A stretch of 64,000 nucleotides of DNA from assembly GCA_011009095.1 (NCBI GenBank), contig VTPC01090587.1, forward strand, positions 398,225 through 462,224. The letters are read 5' to 3'. Position 1 is the first letter of the stretch. Every line of letters starts with the position of its first letter. Below are positions 33,490 to 47,300 of the stretch, in pieces. A program made the translations under genes and the position numbers. The notes beneath the pieces are model-generated. The model had not been told where the DNA came from, did not search any database, and saw only the letters and a program-made list of their open reading frames with translations. This DNA is from Ignelater luminosus. Its lineage: Eukaryota; Arthropoda; Insecta; Coleoptera; Elateridae.

Positions 33490-36400
33490 ATGGAAACGTC
33501 AAAACAATACACGTAAGTTATCTACATGTCTGATTAAGAGGGGCTTTATTTACTAAAAATGAGCTTTATGAGCTGTCCGTATTTGCATATTAAAGGGTCC
33601 AGTCAAAAAAGACCATTTAGCATGTTTTAGTAACAGAAAGACTGTGGTTTTACAAATTCTGTCTCTTTATAGAAAGTATCCACTTAAAGGGAGTATCCAG
33701 AATGGGGAACTTTACAGTATACTCAGGTTATGTCATTAAGGGGTTAATGAAATAACATAACCTTGACATACTTTTTATAAACAACAAGACTAGTAATTTC
33801 TGCTATTAAAAAGCGCACTTACAGAATAGCCGTAACTATATCAAGACTACCCTTTTACTGACTTTATGGTTACTGTTTGGACAGGTTTGGTATAAGCCAT
33901 AATTGTTTGTGACATTCTATTCTGCAGAAAGTTTTAGAATCAATTAACTCTTAAAAAGAATATTTTCTTTAACTTAAATTTTATGCAGGAGAAAGTTATT
34001 TAGCTGTTTGTTCTATGTGAATTTTTAAATGTACATACCAACTTATTCTTTTATTAGTTTGTAAGTAACAAGCAATCTGTGTGTTTGAATATACTTAAAT
34101 TGAAAATTTAAAAAGGGAGAAGCATAGTGTATTTGTGAAACTAGAATAGCAGAGGATTCCGGAGACTGATGAAGCATTGTGGAATAACCTTGTAAGTACA
34201 CCTATTTCCACTTGAATGCTTTACCTACTTTTGTCAGTCCGTATAAACCAACTCGTACAACAATTCATCCAAAATTTAAATATACAAAGAGAGTTTTCTC
34301 CGAAACAATTTAAAATTAATGTATGATTCATGTAATGATGGCAAGAAAATATCATTAAACCTTAATTATATCTTAATACAAAGTGGAACTTTCTTAATAG
34401 ACTCATGTATAATATGAAATTGTTATTCTCAAGGAAAAGAGTAACATTAAAAAACATAATAAAAATATTGTGAAACTAGAACCATTATTAAGCATTGTTT
34501 TGTATTTAAGATTTATAAATTATCTATTGATGGAATATACTTTGCATCAGTAAGGTTTACCACCTTACGTATTCACACTCTTTCTCCAAATAGCATATGA
34601 AGTTGCACAATACTTTTAAATTTGTTTTAACGCATAATTTATTATCATTCTGCAGTATGAAACTCTTTAATTCGTATTCAAAATCCAGGTATCTATAATT
34701 CAGTTTTTATTAAAAAGCAAACAGCAGTGATAATGATCTTTAAAGATATACTTTTTTTTGTACATAATTCGTAATTTTTTTTACAGTATGGCCAATATTA
34801 CAGCTTAAGGAGTACATTCATCCAGCTGGTATCAGAATGTGCAGTGCTTATGCTAAATAAAATGTGTGCCCAATTAGAAGACTCTTTCAAGCACGAACTT
34901 TATGTAAGAGAAAAATGTGAAACGTTAGAGAGCAGATGGAAAATACTTCATAAAGATTATTTACATTGTTTTAATAGGAATTGTCAAAATTGTTGCGGGC
35001 TATTTAAAACTAAGTATTTTATTTTATTACAAAGAAAGCCTGAGGCCTACAATTGCAGAAATGGTGCTGATAACAATTTTTTTAGCAAGTGTGCTATTGA
35101 CAGCGACGGTATCCGTTGCAATTGCTACACATCAAGTAGAACTGCTCAGGGCTTTAGCCAGAATAATTTAAATTACAATTATGAAACTGTGGCTTATGAT
35201 GGCAGTTTATCGGTCTGTGATTTCTCGACAAACATTGAGGACTGTTTTTGCAAACGACACGGCATGTCGGAACGCTGTAGTAAATTTTCGAGATCTAATT
35301 TAATTAATAAATTAAGCTTATATTTAAGGCTATTTGTAAGTTTGTATATGTGTTTGTTAAGTCATATGTGCCTATATTTTCGAACATCGGGTCAAAACTC
35401 AAATAAATTGTGGCAAAAATTCTCATGTAGTTATAAGAGCTCATCAAAAAGACGAAAGTACAGTTTTTTAACTAAATTATACAAAGTGTTATTTATAAGT
35501 TCTTTTGCCAGTATCTGCTGTCAGGCTAATGCTTACCCAAATGAATTTAATGAAGACAGGAAAGTAGTCGATAAAATAAATTTAGAACAAAGTATTGCTG
35601 CAGTTTTTAACAAAGTAGCGTATGGTAGCACAACTAAGCGATCTATACCAGATAATAGTTATCCTGTAACAACGTTGGCTACTCCATTATTGACTACTTA
35701 TCGTTATAGTGATGGTAGCGAGGAATGGCTGAGGGTGGACGTGAAAAGTTCCGACATTGATCGTGGAGATTATGAAGAAGAGGAAAACCGCAGTAATGCA
35801 GAATCAAGTTACGGTTCCGATCTTGAAAAAGACCATGGCCTACCAACCTCAGCACCAGCAGCAGATATCCTTAAAAATAACAATAATAGAAATTATAATA
35901 ATCCTAATCGCTACAACAATGATCGGCTACGACCTGAGTTTGAAATGGGTAGATTACCAGAACAAGTAACGGAGAATGTCTACAAAACCACCACCAGCTA
36001 CAATGTTTTGCGTAATGTTCGTCCAACAAAATCTATATACAGTAAGGACGTTCCCAGTTATGTACCTCCTAGTAGAGCATTTTTTACACCTCCACTACCA
36101 CCGGAATATCTTAATCCATTTGCGGACAAGCCAACGCTACGTGGAACAAATTCAGACAGTTTTGCCAATCGTCGGCCAATACCGCCGCCGTCTTTAATGC
36201 CTAGTAAAGATCGGATACCTTTTAGACCCGATTTACCACCCAGTAAAGTTATAAATGTAGAAAGAACCCCAGAAAAGCCAGAATTTGGACCGCGGAATTC
36301 CACATATGATTCCTCTCAATCGGATTTAAAAAATGAAAGAAAGAAGACTTTAAATACGCCTTCACAAAACGTCAATTTAGATCGTTTAGGGGAATTTTAT

Positions 36401-38485
36401 GGGTTAAATAGAAACGTAAATGAAACAAATTTTGAATATGAAAAAGGTTACATACCGACAATAACAAGAATTCTAAGTGGATCAAATGGAAGACACGATG
36501 ATATACCTGATATTCTATTGAGGACAGTTACGGCTACGCCTCATTCACATAGGCCGGAACAGAAAAGCAGTAGACCAAGAGCTCCAGTAACTGAGAACAG
36601 TCATAGTAATACTAAAATGCAAGATTCTAAAAAAGATGAAGAAGAATATGAACGCAGGAGAATTGAAGAAAAAGACGAGGAGGAAAGATTAACTGTGGAA
36701 GAAGATAAACAGGAAAATAAGCCTCCAGATAAACCTGAAGGTGTTACAAGTAGGAAAGAAATGATAGAAAGAGGAAGGAATGATGAAACAACCACTCAAA
36801 ACTCTGATGCGCTTAATTTGCCTAATGTCAAAGAAAAAGATTCAAATGTTACAAAAGCAAATTCTGAAGAAGTTTGGCTAATATGTTGGAATGTACACGT
36901 TTATCTTGTTGTTTTAATTTATATTTTGTTAGCAATCTTTTCGATATATAAGCTGATACGATATGAGAATGACCCCCATATGTTTTCAAAAAGTTATTTT
37001 TTAACTGTTCATTTAATGTTAACAGTTATCTGTGTTTTACGAATTTTCTATTTAACCTACGATCCATATAATGTTGGAAAGTCGTTTAATATATTTTTAT
37101 ATGAATTTTTACATAATTTCCCTCTTAGTCTACTTGCCACGACATTTGCTGTTTTAATTTTATTTTTATTGAAACGAACTTTGAACCATTTAAAAGTGAA
37201 AACACGCCCTGTTTTTCTAGTCGTTTTTGCTGTTATGCATATATGCCTTTGCTTCTGTCTGAGTATCTTGGAAACATTAGGGCATTTTGATAGAGCCAGT
37301 CTGATTGTATGTAAACCTGTATTTGTATTACTTGCTTGGGCTCTAGGATTTAGCTACCTCTACTTGTATAAAATTATAAAGAACGTCCTTGCCAAGAAAA
37401 CCCAGAATTTATCAGAAATGTGTACACAAAATATAAGTTACGCTTCTCACATTACTATTGCAGTAGCTTTACTATTTGTTTTACTTGGGTTTGTACAGCT
37501 TTATGCTTTATTTTTTATTAAGATCGATAGATTCAACACTGAAATTAAGCATCATTGGATTCTATGGGGTTTTGAATTATCTGTGCGTGTTTTGGAAATT
37601 TCTATAGTTACACTTTTGGCAATTGTAGTCAGTTTAAAGATGTCTCAACGAGAAAAACAAACCGTCGGTTTTCCGTTGTTTCCTTGCACCACCAGCGATT
37701 CAAGTACAGACAACATTTTTCCTAATAATTGTACAACGAATCCTAATGCATTAAATTATAGTAGGAATGAAATGATAATGGATAATATTCCTACAGAGTC
37801 TGTTGAAAGACCTAATCTACTTAAGAATGCATTTCAAAATGATTCGTTTGATAAAAAATCCACGTTAGAACGATATCGACAAGGGGATAATGAACCTGGA
37901 AATTTTGAAAGGTTTGAACGTCCTAAATGGGGTTCAGAACGATTTGAAGTGGATCGTGTTAGACAAAATGTTGAACAGACAAGTCTTAACAGTTTTGGCC
38001 AACCTAATTCGGGACACTTTGAACGTGGTGCACAAAATTCACTAAGGAACGATAGGAATTCTGGTAGAAAAACCTACGACGGAGCTAAATATTACGCTAA
38101 ACCTAAATATGATCTCGAATATAACAACGAAGACTACCAACAAGACTTTTCTGGTCAAGAAGGAAACGTTTACAGCGAACCTGTAGATAATCAATACGAA
38201 AGAACGCGGCCTGAATTTGAACGTAATGATTTTGATAGGCGGTCTAAGAATTCATCAAATACATCCGGCCGCCGGTCGACGGGTCGAACGCGAAAAAATC
38301 ACGCTCGACCTCATTTAGGCGTACAAACACTTCCTGGTCATGATGTTAGACATCAGATACCTGATACGATGTTAGTGGACGATCAAGGTTTTGTTCGGTT
38401 TAGGCACCTACAAGATGTCGAACATGAAAAACCTAAAAAGATTAAAAAACAGAATAACGATCTAAATCATTACAGTGACGCTTAA
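33490..38485 (+). CDS. Large multi-pass membrane protein, PRRT3/PRRT4-like (three exons)
   Basis: The last exon is 34787-38485. Two small upstream exons fit by phase and splice signals: 33490-33512 (METSKQY, donor AC|GTAAGT) and 34155-34191 (encoding IPETDEALWNNL). Together they give 1252 residues. Residues ~1-80 look helical. A Cys-rich stretch follows, and hydrophobic segments lie at ~197-215 and ~249-270; the latter (KVLFISSFASICCQANA) resembles a signal peptide. Residues ~270-715 are a Pro/Asn/charged, probably extracellular or luminal region. Residues ~716-980 hold about six or seven membrane spans, from VWLICWNVHVYLVVLIYILL to VTLLAIVVSLKMSQREK. A basic, FERFERP-rich low-complexity tail ends the protein. 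The long Pro-rich domain before a 5-7 span block and cytosolic tail matches proline-rich transmembrane proteins PRRT3/PRRT4. Function is not established; I infer a receptor-like plasma-membrane protein. The two first exons are inferred without transcript evidence. Confidence 0.72.
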
Positions 38486-41400
38486 TTTTATTAAAGCTAG
38501 GATCTTTTGAAATTGTTACAATGAAATCTTTGAATATTTATTGCAATGCGAATGATAATAATGTTTAAAAAACTAAGTTGGTGGTAATGAATTTAGTCGC
38601 CATAAGCAAATGCAATTATTAGATTAGGTCAAGAATTGGAGGAAAAGAGAATGCGAGTCTATGAAAACAAAAAAATGTGAAGACTAATATTTATTTATAT
38701 TTGAGTTAAGACATTTTACAGCAACCAATTTGATTTTAACACAATTTTATTACAAACCCCAAAGTAGTTATGATAACCTCATTTCTCCTTTAATGTATTT
38801 TATAACATATTATGGGTATCTGAAAAACAAAGAAAATAACTAACATGTTGTTGTGATGTTAAGTGAAGTTAGTCAAAATTATAATTAAATGGCATACATG
38901 CAGAGTATTATCAAGTTTTGACTTTCAAAGCCGGTGTTTTTCAACATTTATACTCTCCCACCCCCCCAAATGCTACTTAATATTATTGTGACACAAAGTA
39001 ATTTCATAATGCTTATTGTGGTTTTATTAATATGTTGGTACAACCATCAGGATAGTGTGCTGCCATCCGAACGATTGAGAAATGCTATTTTAAATAAATT
39101 TGTATCTGTACGTTATACAGAAGCAACAGATTATTTCTGAAATTTTACTTACTGCTTATTATTAAAACTAAAATATATTTGAATAATCTCAGAAAAAATA
39201 TGAAATGGTTGTTAAATTCAGACAATAAGAATTTGATATTTTAAAGCAATTTCAAAAAATGAGGTTATGACAATATTGTTTCCTGTTAGCTCTGTTATTA
39301 TGAATAGATAAATTATTGAATGTTCTTAATGATGCTAGCTGTAACACAATAATATTATATTTTGGTGTTTTCTATTTACAAAAAGAAGTAGTAAATATAT
39401 TCATAATAGAGCTAATAACAAAAAAGAATAAGTAAGTTATGAAATTACTTACTTTATGTAGAATTAACATGAACAAAGTAATTTGCATTTTAATTCATTA
39501 AAGTTGCATACGGATATAATTGAAACTCTCAATAGTTAATATTAATATTAATGAACCAGAAATAAATAATTTTTTTGTTCAAGTCAACTGTGTAAATGCA
39601 TATGCTGTATCTTGTGACTGCAGTCCCTAATAATATTTTGGAATAAATAAAATTACTTTATTTTTGGAACTTACTTGTTTACTGCAAACAATGTAAACAC
39701 TTTGGATTTAGCATCCTATACAACTTACATTTCTCTTTATTTACATCAGTGCCTCGGCTTTCTGGAAAATGTTATTGGAACCTACTAAGTCATTTAGTTT
39801 CTATACAGCTATGAGTTTAATTTCAGATTGTAACAATCAGTAGTTTTTATTGATCTTATTTTTGGTTATTTCATTTGTCTCTTATATAATATTGCTATTA
39901 TAAGGGGTGGTAGTCATGAAAAACAGGCTATATCTCTTCTAAAATTATACTATAATTTAAATTAAAATAATCTCAAATTGGTTGCATTGACATGTCTTAA
40001 ATCAATTTTCTGACTGCCCATGACTAATTAATTTAACACTTGTGGTACAACAAAAAAAGACAAACTTTTGTAATAATCTCAGGCATAAAATCGTATGTAA
40101 ACACTTGATCTCTCACTACCCTCCTTGATAATTTGTTTTTTACATGTATAATGGTAACTTATAGATATAACCTTTTAAGTATTTACATGCGATATTTGAT
40201 CTGAAACTACTGTCTTTAATATTCATAATTTTTAGAATATAGTGTACGTACTACTCTTTAAATTTATATAGAAAAATGTACATTTACAGTGTATATAGTA
40301 GATTATAAATTAACTTTCCTTTACTTTTTTATAAGTAAACCACTTGGTGTTGTATGTAATGTGCGTGTGATGCTTTCACTGGCAGCTCGCAGAATTGACA
40401 AGATATTTTTAAATTTAATTATTGCTATAATATTTATAATTATATCTTATTATTCTGTGTTTTGCTGCATATACAAAATTTAAAATGAAAAACAACAGGC
40501 AGCTCTCGAAACAAGAGTTTCGATTAATTAAAATTATGTAAAGGAATTACCGTCCTCTATGCAAGGTTGGCTTGGAAAACTTCGTAAACATAACTTTAGT
40601 TTACATCGTTTTCTAGCTAGACAACGCATACCTAGCTGTGTAATAACATTGTATATAAATATTGTCATAATTGCCATGTTGTAACTCGCCTTGCCAATAA
40701 TTTCTTTTCATTTTATACATTCTTTGGAGCTTTCATTTTAGTTTATGACTTTCTATGTGCAGTATTATTTTTATATTATACATTCTTCAGTATTTATTTA
40801 TTTTGTAAGTACATATGGACAAAAAAACTGACTGGTTTGAAAAATTTTTTTAGACATTTTTGGAAAAAGACTTATAAACAAAGCATTGTTAGGTTTGAAC
40901 ATATTGCTACAAACAGTATGACTATAGATAGAACAGTGATCTTGTTAAAAATGACAATCTATTATTAATTTACTTATTATTAGCATATTGAATATAATCA
41001 ATGGTTTTGCTTTAGAAAATCTCCATGAATATTACTCTAAATACATAGTAGCTTCTGCAATCCTAAATGAAATAAAAAGAATATATTACAAGGAAACCTT
41101 CACAGAATGTTCATGTTTTATTGTTAATAAAATTTTATGGGTTATTACATTTCTTATAAGCAGCGAACCTCTTACAAAATATTAGCATCTTAATTGAATT
41201 TGCTAAGTTGAGAAAGGGAAGTATTATGGGTTTTACATTACAATGCTTCGTTTCATTCATTTACAAGTAAATAACTGAACGGTGAAAGTAGTTTTATTAG
41301 ACTGTATTATACAAAAATGAAGAACCGGTACGATTTATAAGAAAAAAAGTTAATTAAAATTTGAACCTACATATGGTTTTTACTTCCCAACTTAAAGACT

Positions 41401-42123
41401 GATTTTGTAGCATATATTGAAACCTTAATGCTAAAGGTTAACCTCTAAATTTCTGATGCATTTTATTTTATGTTTATAATGAATTTCAAGTTTATATTTA
41501 CGTATTCCTATTTTAAAAGAAAGTTTCTATTTATACATTCCCATGTGACACTTATGTTTGTTTTTAAGTAGAATCTTGCTACAGGCTGGGTACTTACGTG
41601 TAAGTTTAATATTTTGCCAGTATTTGATGAAATATCCCTGTAACCTTCTCTCTGTGGACATTACCTATCTGTATTTAGAATAGGGAGTTGTAAGGAAAAA
41701 TTAAAAATAATAAAAAACATGATTTTATGTGTTTTTAATTTATGATATTGATAGTGCATATGTGCAAGACATTGTTTACATTATATCGTAGTTGTATATG
41801 GTATAATGTATCGACAGATATCTTGCATGCTAATGTATTTCAGATTTTAATTGTATATTATAACTGTAAAATATATGCAGTTAATTACAATGATGTCTTT
41901 TTTTTAATTATATATTAAGTACCAGGTGTCTTAACAAAATATGTGTTCAAGCAATCCATAAATTCGTTGGTGAACATACAGCATGTTTTAGTTTACTAAG
42001 GCCATAGCACTTTTAACATGGAAAAATTTAATTAGGGTCAGAGTTTGTTTACATCTACTATAGGCATTAGGAATAATGTAAAATGACATTTGAGAAAACA
42101 AAACAATAATATTTTAATGGCAA

Positions 42124-42213
42124 CATCCAGTTATGTTTGTCACCTTGGCTTTTCTAGTTACAATCGAGGTTCTAAATAATGTCGCTGTCAAATTTACAGT
42201 GTCACCACATCAA
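42124..42213. repeat. Single arm of the 21670-22669 MITE family, without mariner
   Basis: CATCCAGTTATGTTTGTCAC, then TTTTCTAGTTACAATCGAGG, then TTCTAAATAATGTCGCTGTC: the same order as at 21670, but uninterrupted at the TA where the mariner sits in the other copy. Confidence 0.7.
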
Positions 42214-42304
42214 TAAAGTTACAAAAGTAAAAGAAGATGTAAGAAAATTAATAATTTAAAATTGAAGATTAAAATTAAAAAGTGTTCACCTTGACAAATG
42301 ATCA

Positions 42305-42440
42305 AGATCTATAAATAATAATGGTGTGCTGTGAAAGGTGGGTCGCCTATTAGCAGCTATTTGTGATTGAAAAAATTAGGGTTTGATTAATCTAAGCAAT
42401 GTTATTTTCATTATTCTATAACAGTTTATATTGAAATCAA
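42305..42440. repeat. Dispersed repeat, inverted copy at 63190-63325
   Basis: Shared blocks include GTGTGCTGTGAAAGGTGGGT / GTGTGCTATGAAAGGTAGAC, then CCTATTAGCA, and GCAATGTTATTTTCATTATT, in the same order on opposite strands. Confidence 0.6.
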
Positions 42441-43099
42441 TAAACTGTTAAAAATTGATTGCTGTAACAGTAGTTTTGAATGTGATTTTGAACGTGTTTG
42501 AAGGTGCATATCCTTTGATATTATTTTGATTGAACTTGTTGAAGGAAACGTAAGGAGACTTACCTTTTACGACATACTATTACAGCTGTTTAAATTTTCT
42601 GATAAATTTTATAGAAATTGCTTTCTAAAAAATCTTTGATCGTTGCAAACGAGGTTGCAAAGAGATTTCTAAAACTGGCTCTGTGAATCAGCTGTGCGCT
42701 GCATGTGGCTCATTAAATGCTAACCTTTTTTAACACACTCTTCACTTGCCTTTCACTCAACACGGTGTTCTATTTATAGTATATTTCGAACAAGATTTTT
42801 TGTAATTTACAAAAATTGAGAAAAAACATTAATTTACTGTGAATTTTGAGGTTAACTTTCACAGATGTCAAGTTAGATATATAAATGGAAGAAGATATAT
42901 TATATAAATTACTTTTTTTTCAACCAATGTTAAAGATACCATAGAAACAAACATAGAATGCAGGTCATTACCTACCATTTACTCATTGGCATAGTGAATT
43001 GTGTGAAAAAGTTTTTCCTCGCGGTTTGTCATGGTAACATGCAAAATGAAAAATCGGCCTATTATACCGAATAAAACAGCTACAGTACATTTTTTTTAT

Positions 43100-43412
43100 T
43101 ATAGAATTCAGAGTAGGCCATGACTTACAATTTTTATAACAGTGTGTATGACACTGATGCTGTTCTCACTAAAAAAAGTTGCCAGTCATCACACTGCATT
43201 TTTTTTTGTACACTAAAAATGAACTTAAACCACAGCCCACTCTGAGTTCTATGATAAAAGTTTGTTGAAAATGCATTGTAGTATTTTATTACTGTGTTAA
43301 ATTAGTATATTATGTTACAAGGAGTAGAACGAAGTCTTTTTGTGTTGAGCATGTTTGCTGCTGAGGCGGTGCAAAGAGTGCGGAACACAAAAAGATGTTC
43401 TACTCTGAGTTG
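43100..43412. repeat. Two adjacent small palindromic MITEs sharing a CAGAGTAG end
   Basis: The first (about 43103-43252) has ends ATAGAATTCAGAGTAGGCC and GCCCACTCTGAGTTCTAT. The second (about 43321-43412) has ends GAGTAGAACGAAGTCTTTTT and AAAAAGATGTTCTACTCTGAG. Both are near-perfect hairpins built on the same (T/A)CAGAGTAGRRC unit. Confidence 0.6.
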
Positions 43413-44399
43413 CATATGTATACAATTTTTTCTTCAAGTGTACAAAATTAATTAAAAATTAAAATTCAAACTGAGAGAACATTTAAATTTTAAATTTGAC
43501 ATTTGTAAATAAGGCTGGTTGGAGTATTGAAATATAACATTGTATTAGTAACGTAATGTAAACATTTTATTACTAGTAAAAAAATAATGAACTTCAATGT
43601 GGGCCATGAATATCAAAATAGGCATATTATATGCTCTAAGAAAATTATTATTGGTCGAAGAAAAAGCATAGTAATTACTTGCAAGAATTAGCTCATTCTA
43701 TGCTCGTTACATATGTTACTATTTTCGTTTATGTACCTCACAAAATGATTACAAAAAAAATATTGGTATTATCCATAATTATTGGTCTGCATTTATTACC
43801 GCTTATCACTCGTTAAGAAAAAGTAAGGTTATATTTATGATATTCACAGGTAGCATTTAAAGGCCAATAATAATATAATAATGTGTTGTAAGTAAAACCT
43901 CTAGTGCGCAAGTACGCTTCTATTCTTTTCACAGAAAAATATGTACTATTAGTTACAAAAGATTTATTCTAATATCATTTAAAAGATTCTCAATGGAAAT
44001 TTTGTAAAGGTTTTCTAATAAATTCTTTGCATTTATTTTACGAACCTTGACAAATATCCAAATACTCCTATCTCTGAATGAATAAACCAAATAAACGTAC
44101 TTGCCTTTGCCTTTCATCGAATGAATCAGTGATGGTGCCATATACCCATCATTAGCGAGGCGACTAGCCCAAGGTTACTAAGAACTTGAATTCGAAATAA
44201 ACAAATTATATACAAAACAAGAAAATATATGTAACATTTTTATATGTAACAAGCACTTTTTGAGATCGGCGTAATGATATTCGATGTATCCCACCATTAT
44301 AATTTTTTAATGCGTGCTGCGACATGACAGGTAATTTTAGGTTATGTTTGATGATTGCTATAGTGTTTTTTTTACATTTTTTCTAGATAAATTTAAAAA

Positions 44400-47300
44400 A
44401 TGGAGCCACAAAATGCAACAAATTCGTTAACAGAAGTGACTACACTCATAAGAGAATGGGAAGATGCACAGAATCAACCTAACTACAATCCAGTACCAAC
44501 ACTCACAAAATTAGCTGAAATAATAGAAATAGAAACAGAAAATTATCTAAAGATGGATCCAGATCCTTTTGATGAAAGGCATCCATCAAGAACTGATCCC
44601 GATTGTAAGCTAGGACAAATTTTGAAAGTGTTGTTTCGAAAAGATAACTTCATGACAAAACTGGTAAACGATTATTTGAGAGATACGTATTACAGTCGAA
44701 TGAATATAACTGGCCGTGATGTTGATGAACTTAATATAGTGTCTTGTCGTCTTATGTTAGATATCATGCCTGGTTTAGAGACATCGGTTGTATTTCAACC
44801 AGACATGGACGGTTTAATATTGCGTTTAATTAAATGGGCTACAAATTCTATGGAACCTCTGCAAAGTTATGCAACTGGCTTACTAGCTGCAGCAATGGAG
44901 ATACCAGAAATAGCTACTAGATATAGAGAGCAAAACGGAAAATTGATACCACTGTTGTTGCAGCGCTTAAGAACATTTCAAGGATTATCTTGTGAGACTT
45001 CACATAGCACTAATATTGTTCGTCCTTTTGCTCATTTATCTTCTATGAAATCACCTCCTTACATAAAAGATTTCAACAAAAATTCCAAAAGTAGGTAACA
45101 GCAAAGATGATTTAAATAACTTAAGCAATTTTATTATTATAATTTTTGTAGATTCAAAACCAGCAGAAGCAGTAAAGAAAGTTAATGATAATTTTGATTC
45201 AATAGATGAAGAAATGGAAAGAAGAAGAAAAAGGATAAAATTGGATTCTGATATATCAAATTCAAATTCCTTAATTAGAAATACAGGTAACAATATGTGA
45301 AATAAGCAGTATAAGTATAGTGGTGTGTTTCAAGATAAAGCCGAATTATTCAGACATTTAGCTCTATTACGTATTGACAAAGATTAACAAGTATGTTAAA
45401 CAAAATTAACGTCAGTTGTTTTTATTCTCTACTACAATTTATGTTAGTTAATATGCAGAAATTATATTAATTTGGTTATTGTACCTGTTAACATCTTTAT
45501 TGATGTGTAGTGGAGCTGCTTATGCTCTACATGCCAAGATACCTATATTTTATGAATTTCTAAATCGGTAGAATCTTGGTTTCATATAATTTCATTAAAA
45601 GATGATACTTTAAGAAATCTATGAGTTCTACCACCTGTTTTATAAAAGACACCCGAGACTATCTCTGGCAGCTATTTTTGCTTGGAATTGTCTCTTGTTT
45701 TTGTCTCTCTAATAATAATCCAGATTTGTGTGACAAGAACAAGAGACGATCCCAAGCAAAAATAGCTGTCAGAGGCACCTTACCAAATGCAGGGTGCAGC
45801 TCCTTTATTTATTATTACACTCTCAGCAAACTATAGACCCTAAACTTAAATTGGTGAATGGAAAGATAATTGTAAAGAAATTTACATCAAATTAAGGCTA
45901 AAACTTTCCTACTTTGTCTGCCAATCTAGTTTAGATTTACATATTTGTTGTCTAGTTAATGATGGTTTGCAAACTATTGTATCTTTAAAGTTAGAAACGA
46001 TTAATCATGAATTTACATTAGACTTTGTAAATTATTGTAAAAGTTGCAGCAAAGAAAGGTTATACCTATTTAGTACCTCTCACTATTACTTTTATGTAAA
46101 TTTATTACTTTACAATGATTTTCCTGTTTCCCAATTTCACTTTATGGCTTACTGTCATTTGCTTTTTTGCATTTATCTCAAAAGCTTTATTATGTAACCC
46201 TATTAAATGTTTACAAATTTGGAAAGAGAAAGAAAATTTCTATCAGAATATTAAAAAATATGCACAGTGCAATTTAAAAAAATTGTCAGTGATGTCTCCA
46301 CTCCAACAAATATTAAGTGAAATTTTCTTTTTTTCTGCCAAATTGTAGAATATAACCTCCCACTTAATAATACATATAGTTTGTTGGGGGTGTAATAATA
46401 AATAAAGGAGCTACAGTCTTGAACGCTTTTTATAAAACAGGCAGTACATTATCTGTTGCATTAGTAAATAACATGTGTTCAAAAAGTTTTCTAATCAAGT
46501 GATGGACAGAAACAAAAATGTGTGTCTATAATCTTTGAAAATGGGATTGCAAACAAGGACAGAAATTGCCATTTAGATGATCCTACACTTCGACAAGATT
46601 GCTAAGTTTGCAATCAGATCCACTCTCAAATATATATTTGTTGCAATCTAAATAAAGTTTTCTAAAATATCATTGAAGTACTTTGAAAACCTATCAGTCA
46701 AGACAACACACATTTTTCTATCCATAGGTAACTGATAAGAAGAGTTTTTGAATACTTGGTACTACAATAAATAATATATACTTTTGTTTGCAAGGCAGAA
46801 GCTTACATCTAAAACTTGGAACATAATGTAATAATATAGCGATTATTAAAATAAGATCTCATTATTTAAAATTATAAAATTATGTACAGAAAATTAGCTC
46901 ATGTTAATGAAATATTCCATGCACATACATTATTTGTATAGTAGTTTTTTTTTGCAAATTAGTGTACGTTAGTAATTAATGTTTAGATCTTTATGTCATT
47001 TTTTGTAATTAAATTATTGCTTTTACAGGTGGTGTAGTAATTTCTGAAACCAGCAATTCTTCATGGGCTGAACTAGAAAGTTACATGATCGGTACACTAC
47101 AATTGTATCCACCTACTTTAGCAACCAAACAAATACTAATATTGAGATATCTTATACCAATGGGGGAATATCAAGAATTTCTAAGTCACGTTTTTGAGCA
47201 TAATGCCTTGGAACTAATTCTGTACTATGTAAATGTGAAAGAAACCAAGGAAGCACGACTTGCTTTTGAAGCATTAAAATTCTTGGCAGCATTATTGTGT

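Larger units (their letters stand above)
38486..43099. other. 3' UTR of the membrane-protein gene and intergenic DNA
   Basis: Several AATAAA signals occur (for example around 39644), so the gene may have a long 3' UTR. No ORF with domain similarity. Two dispersed repeats are present: 42124-42213 (relative of the MITE at 21670-22669) and 42305-42440 (inverted relative at 63190-63325). Confidence 0.4.
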
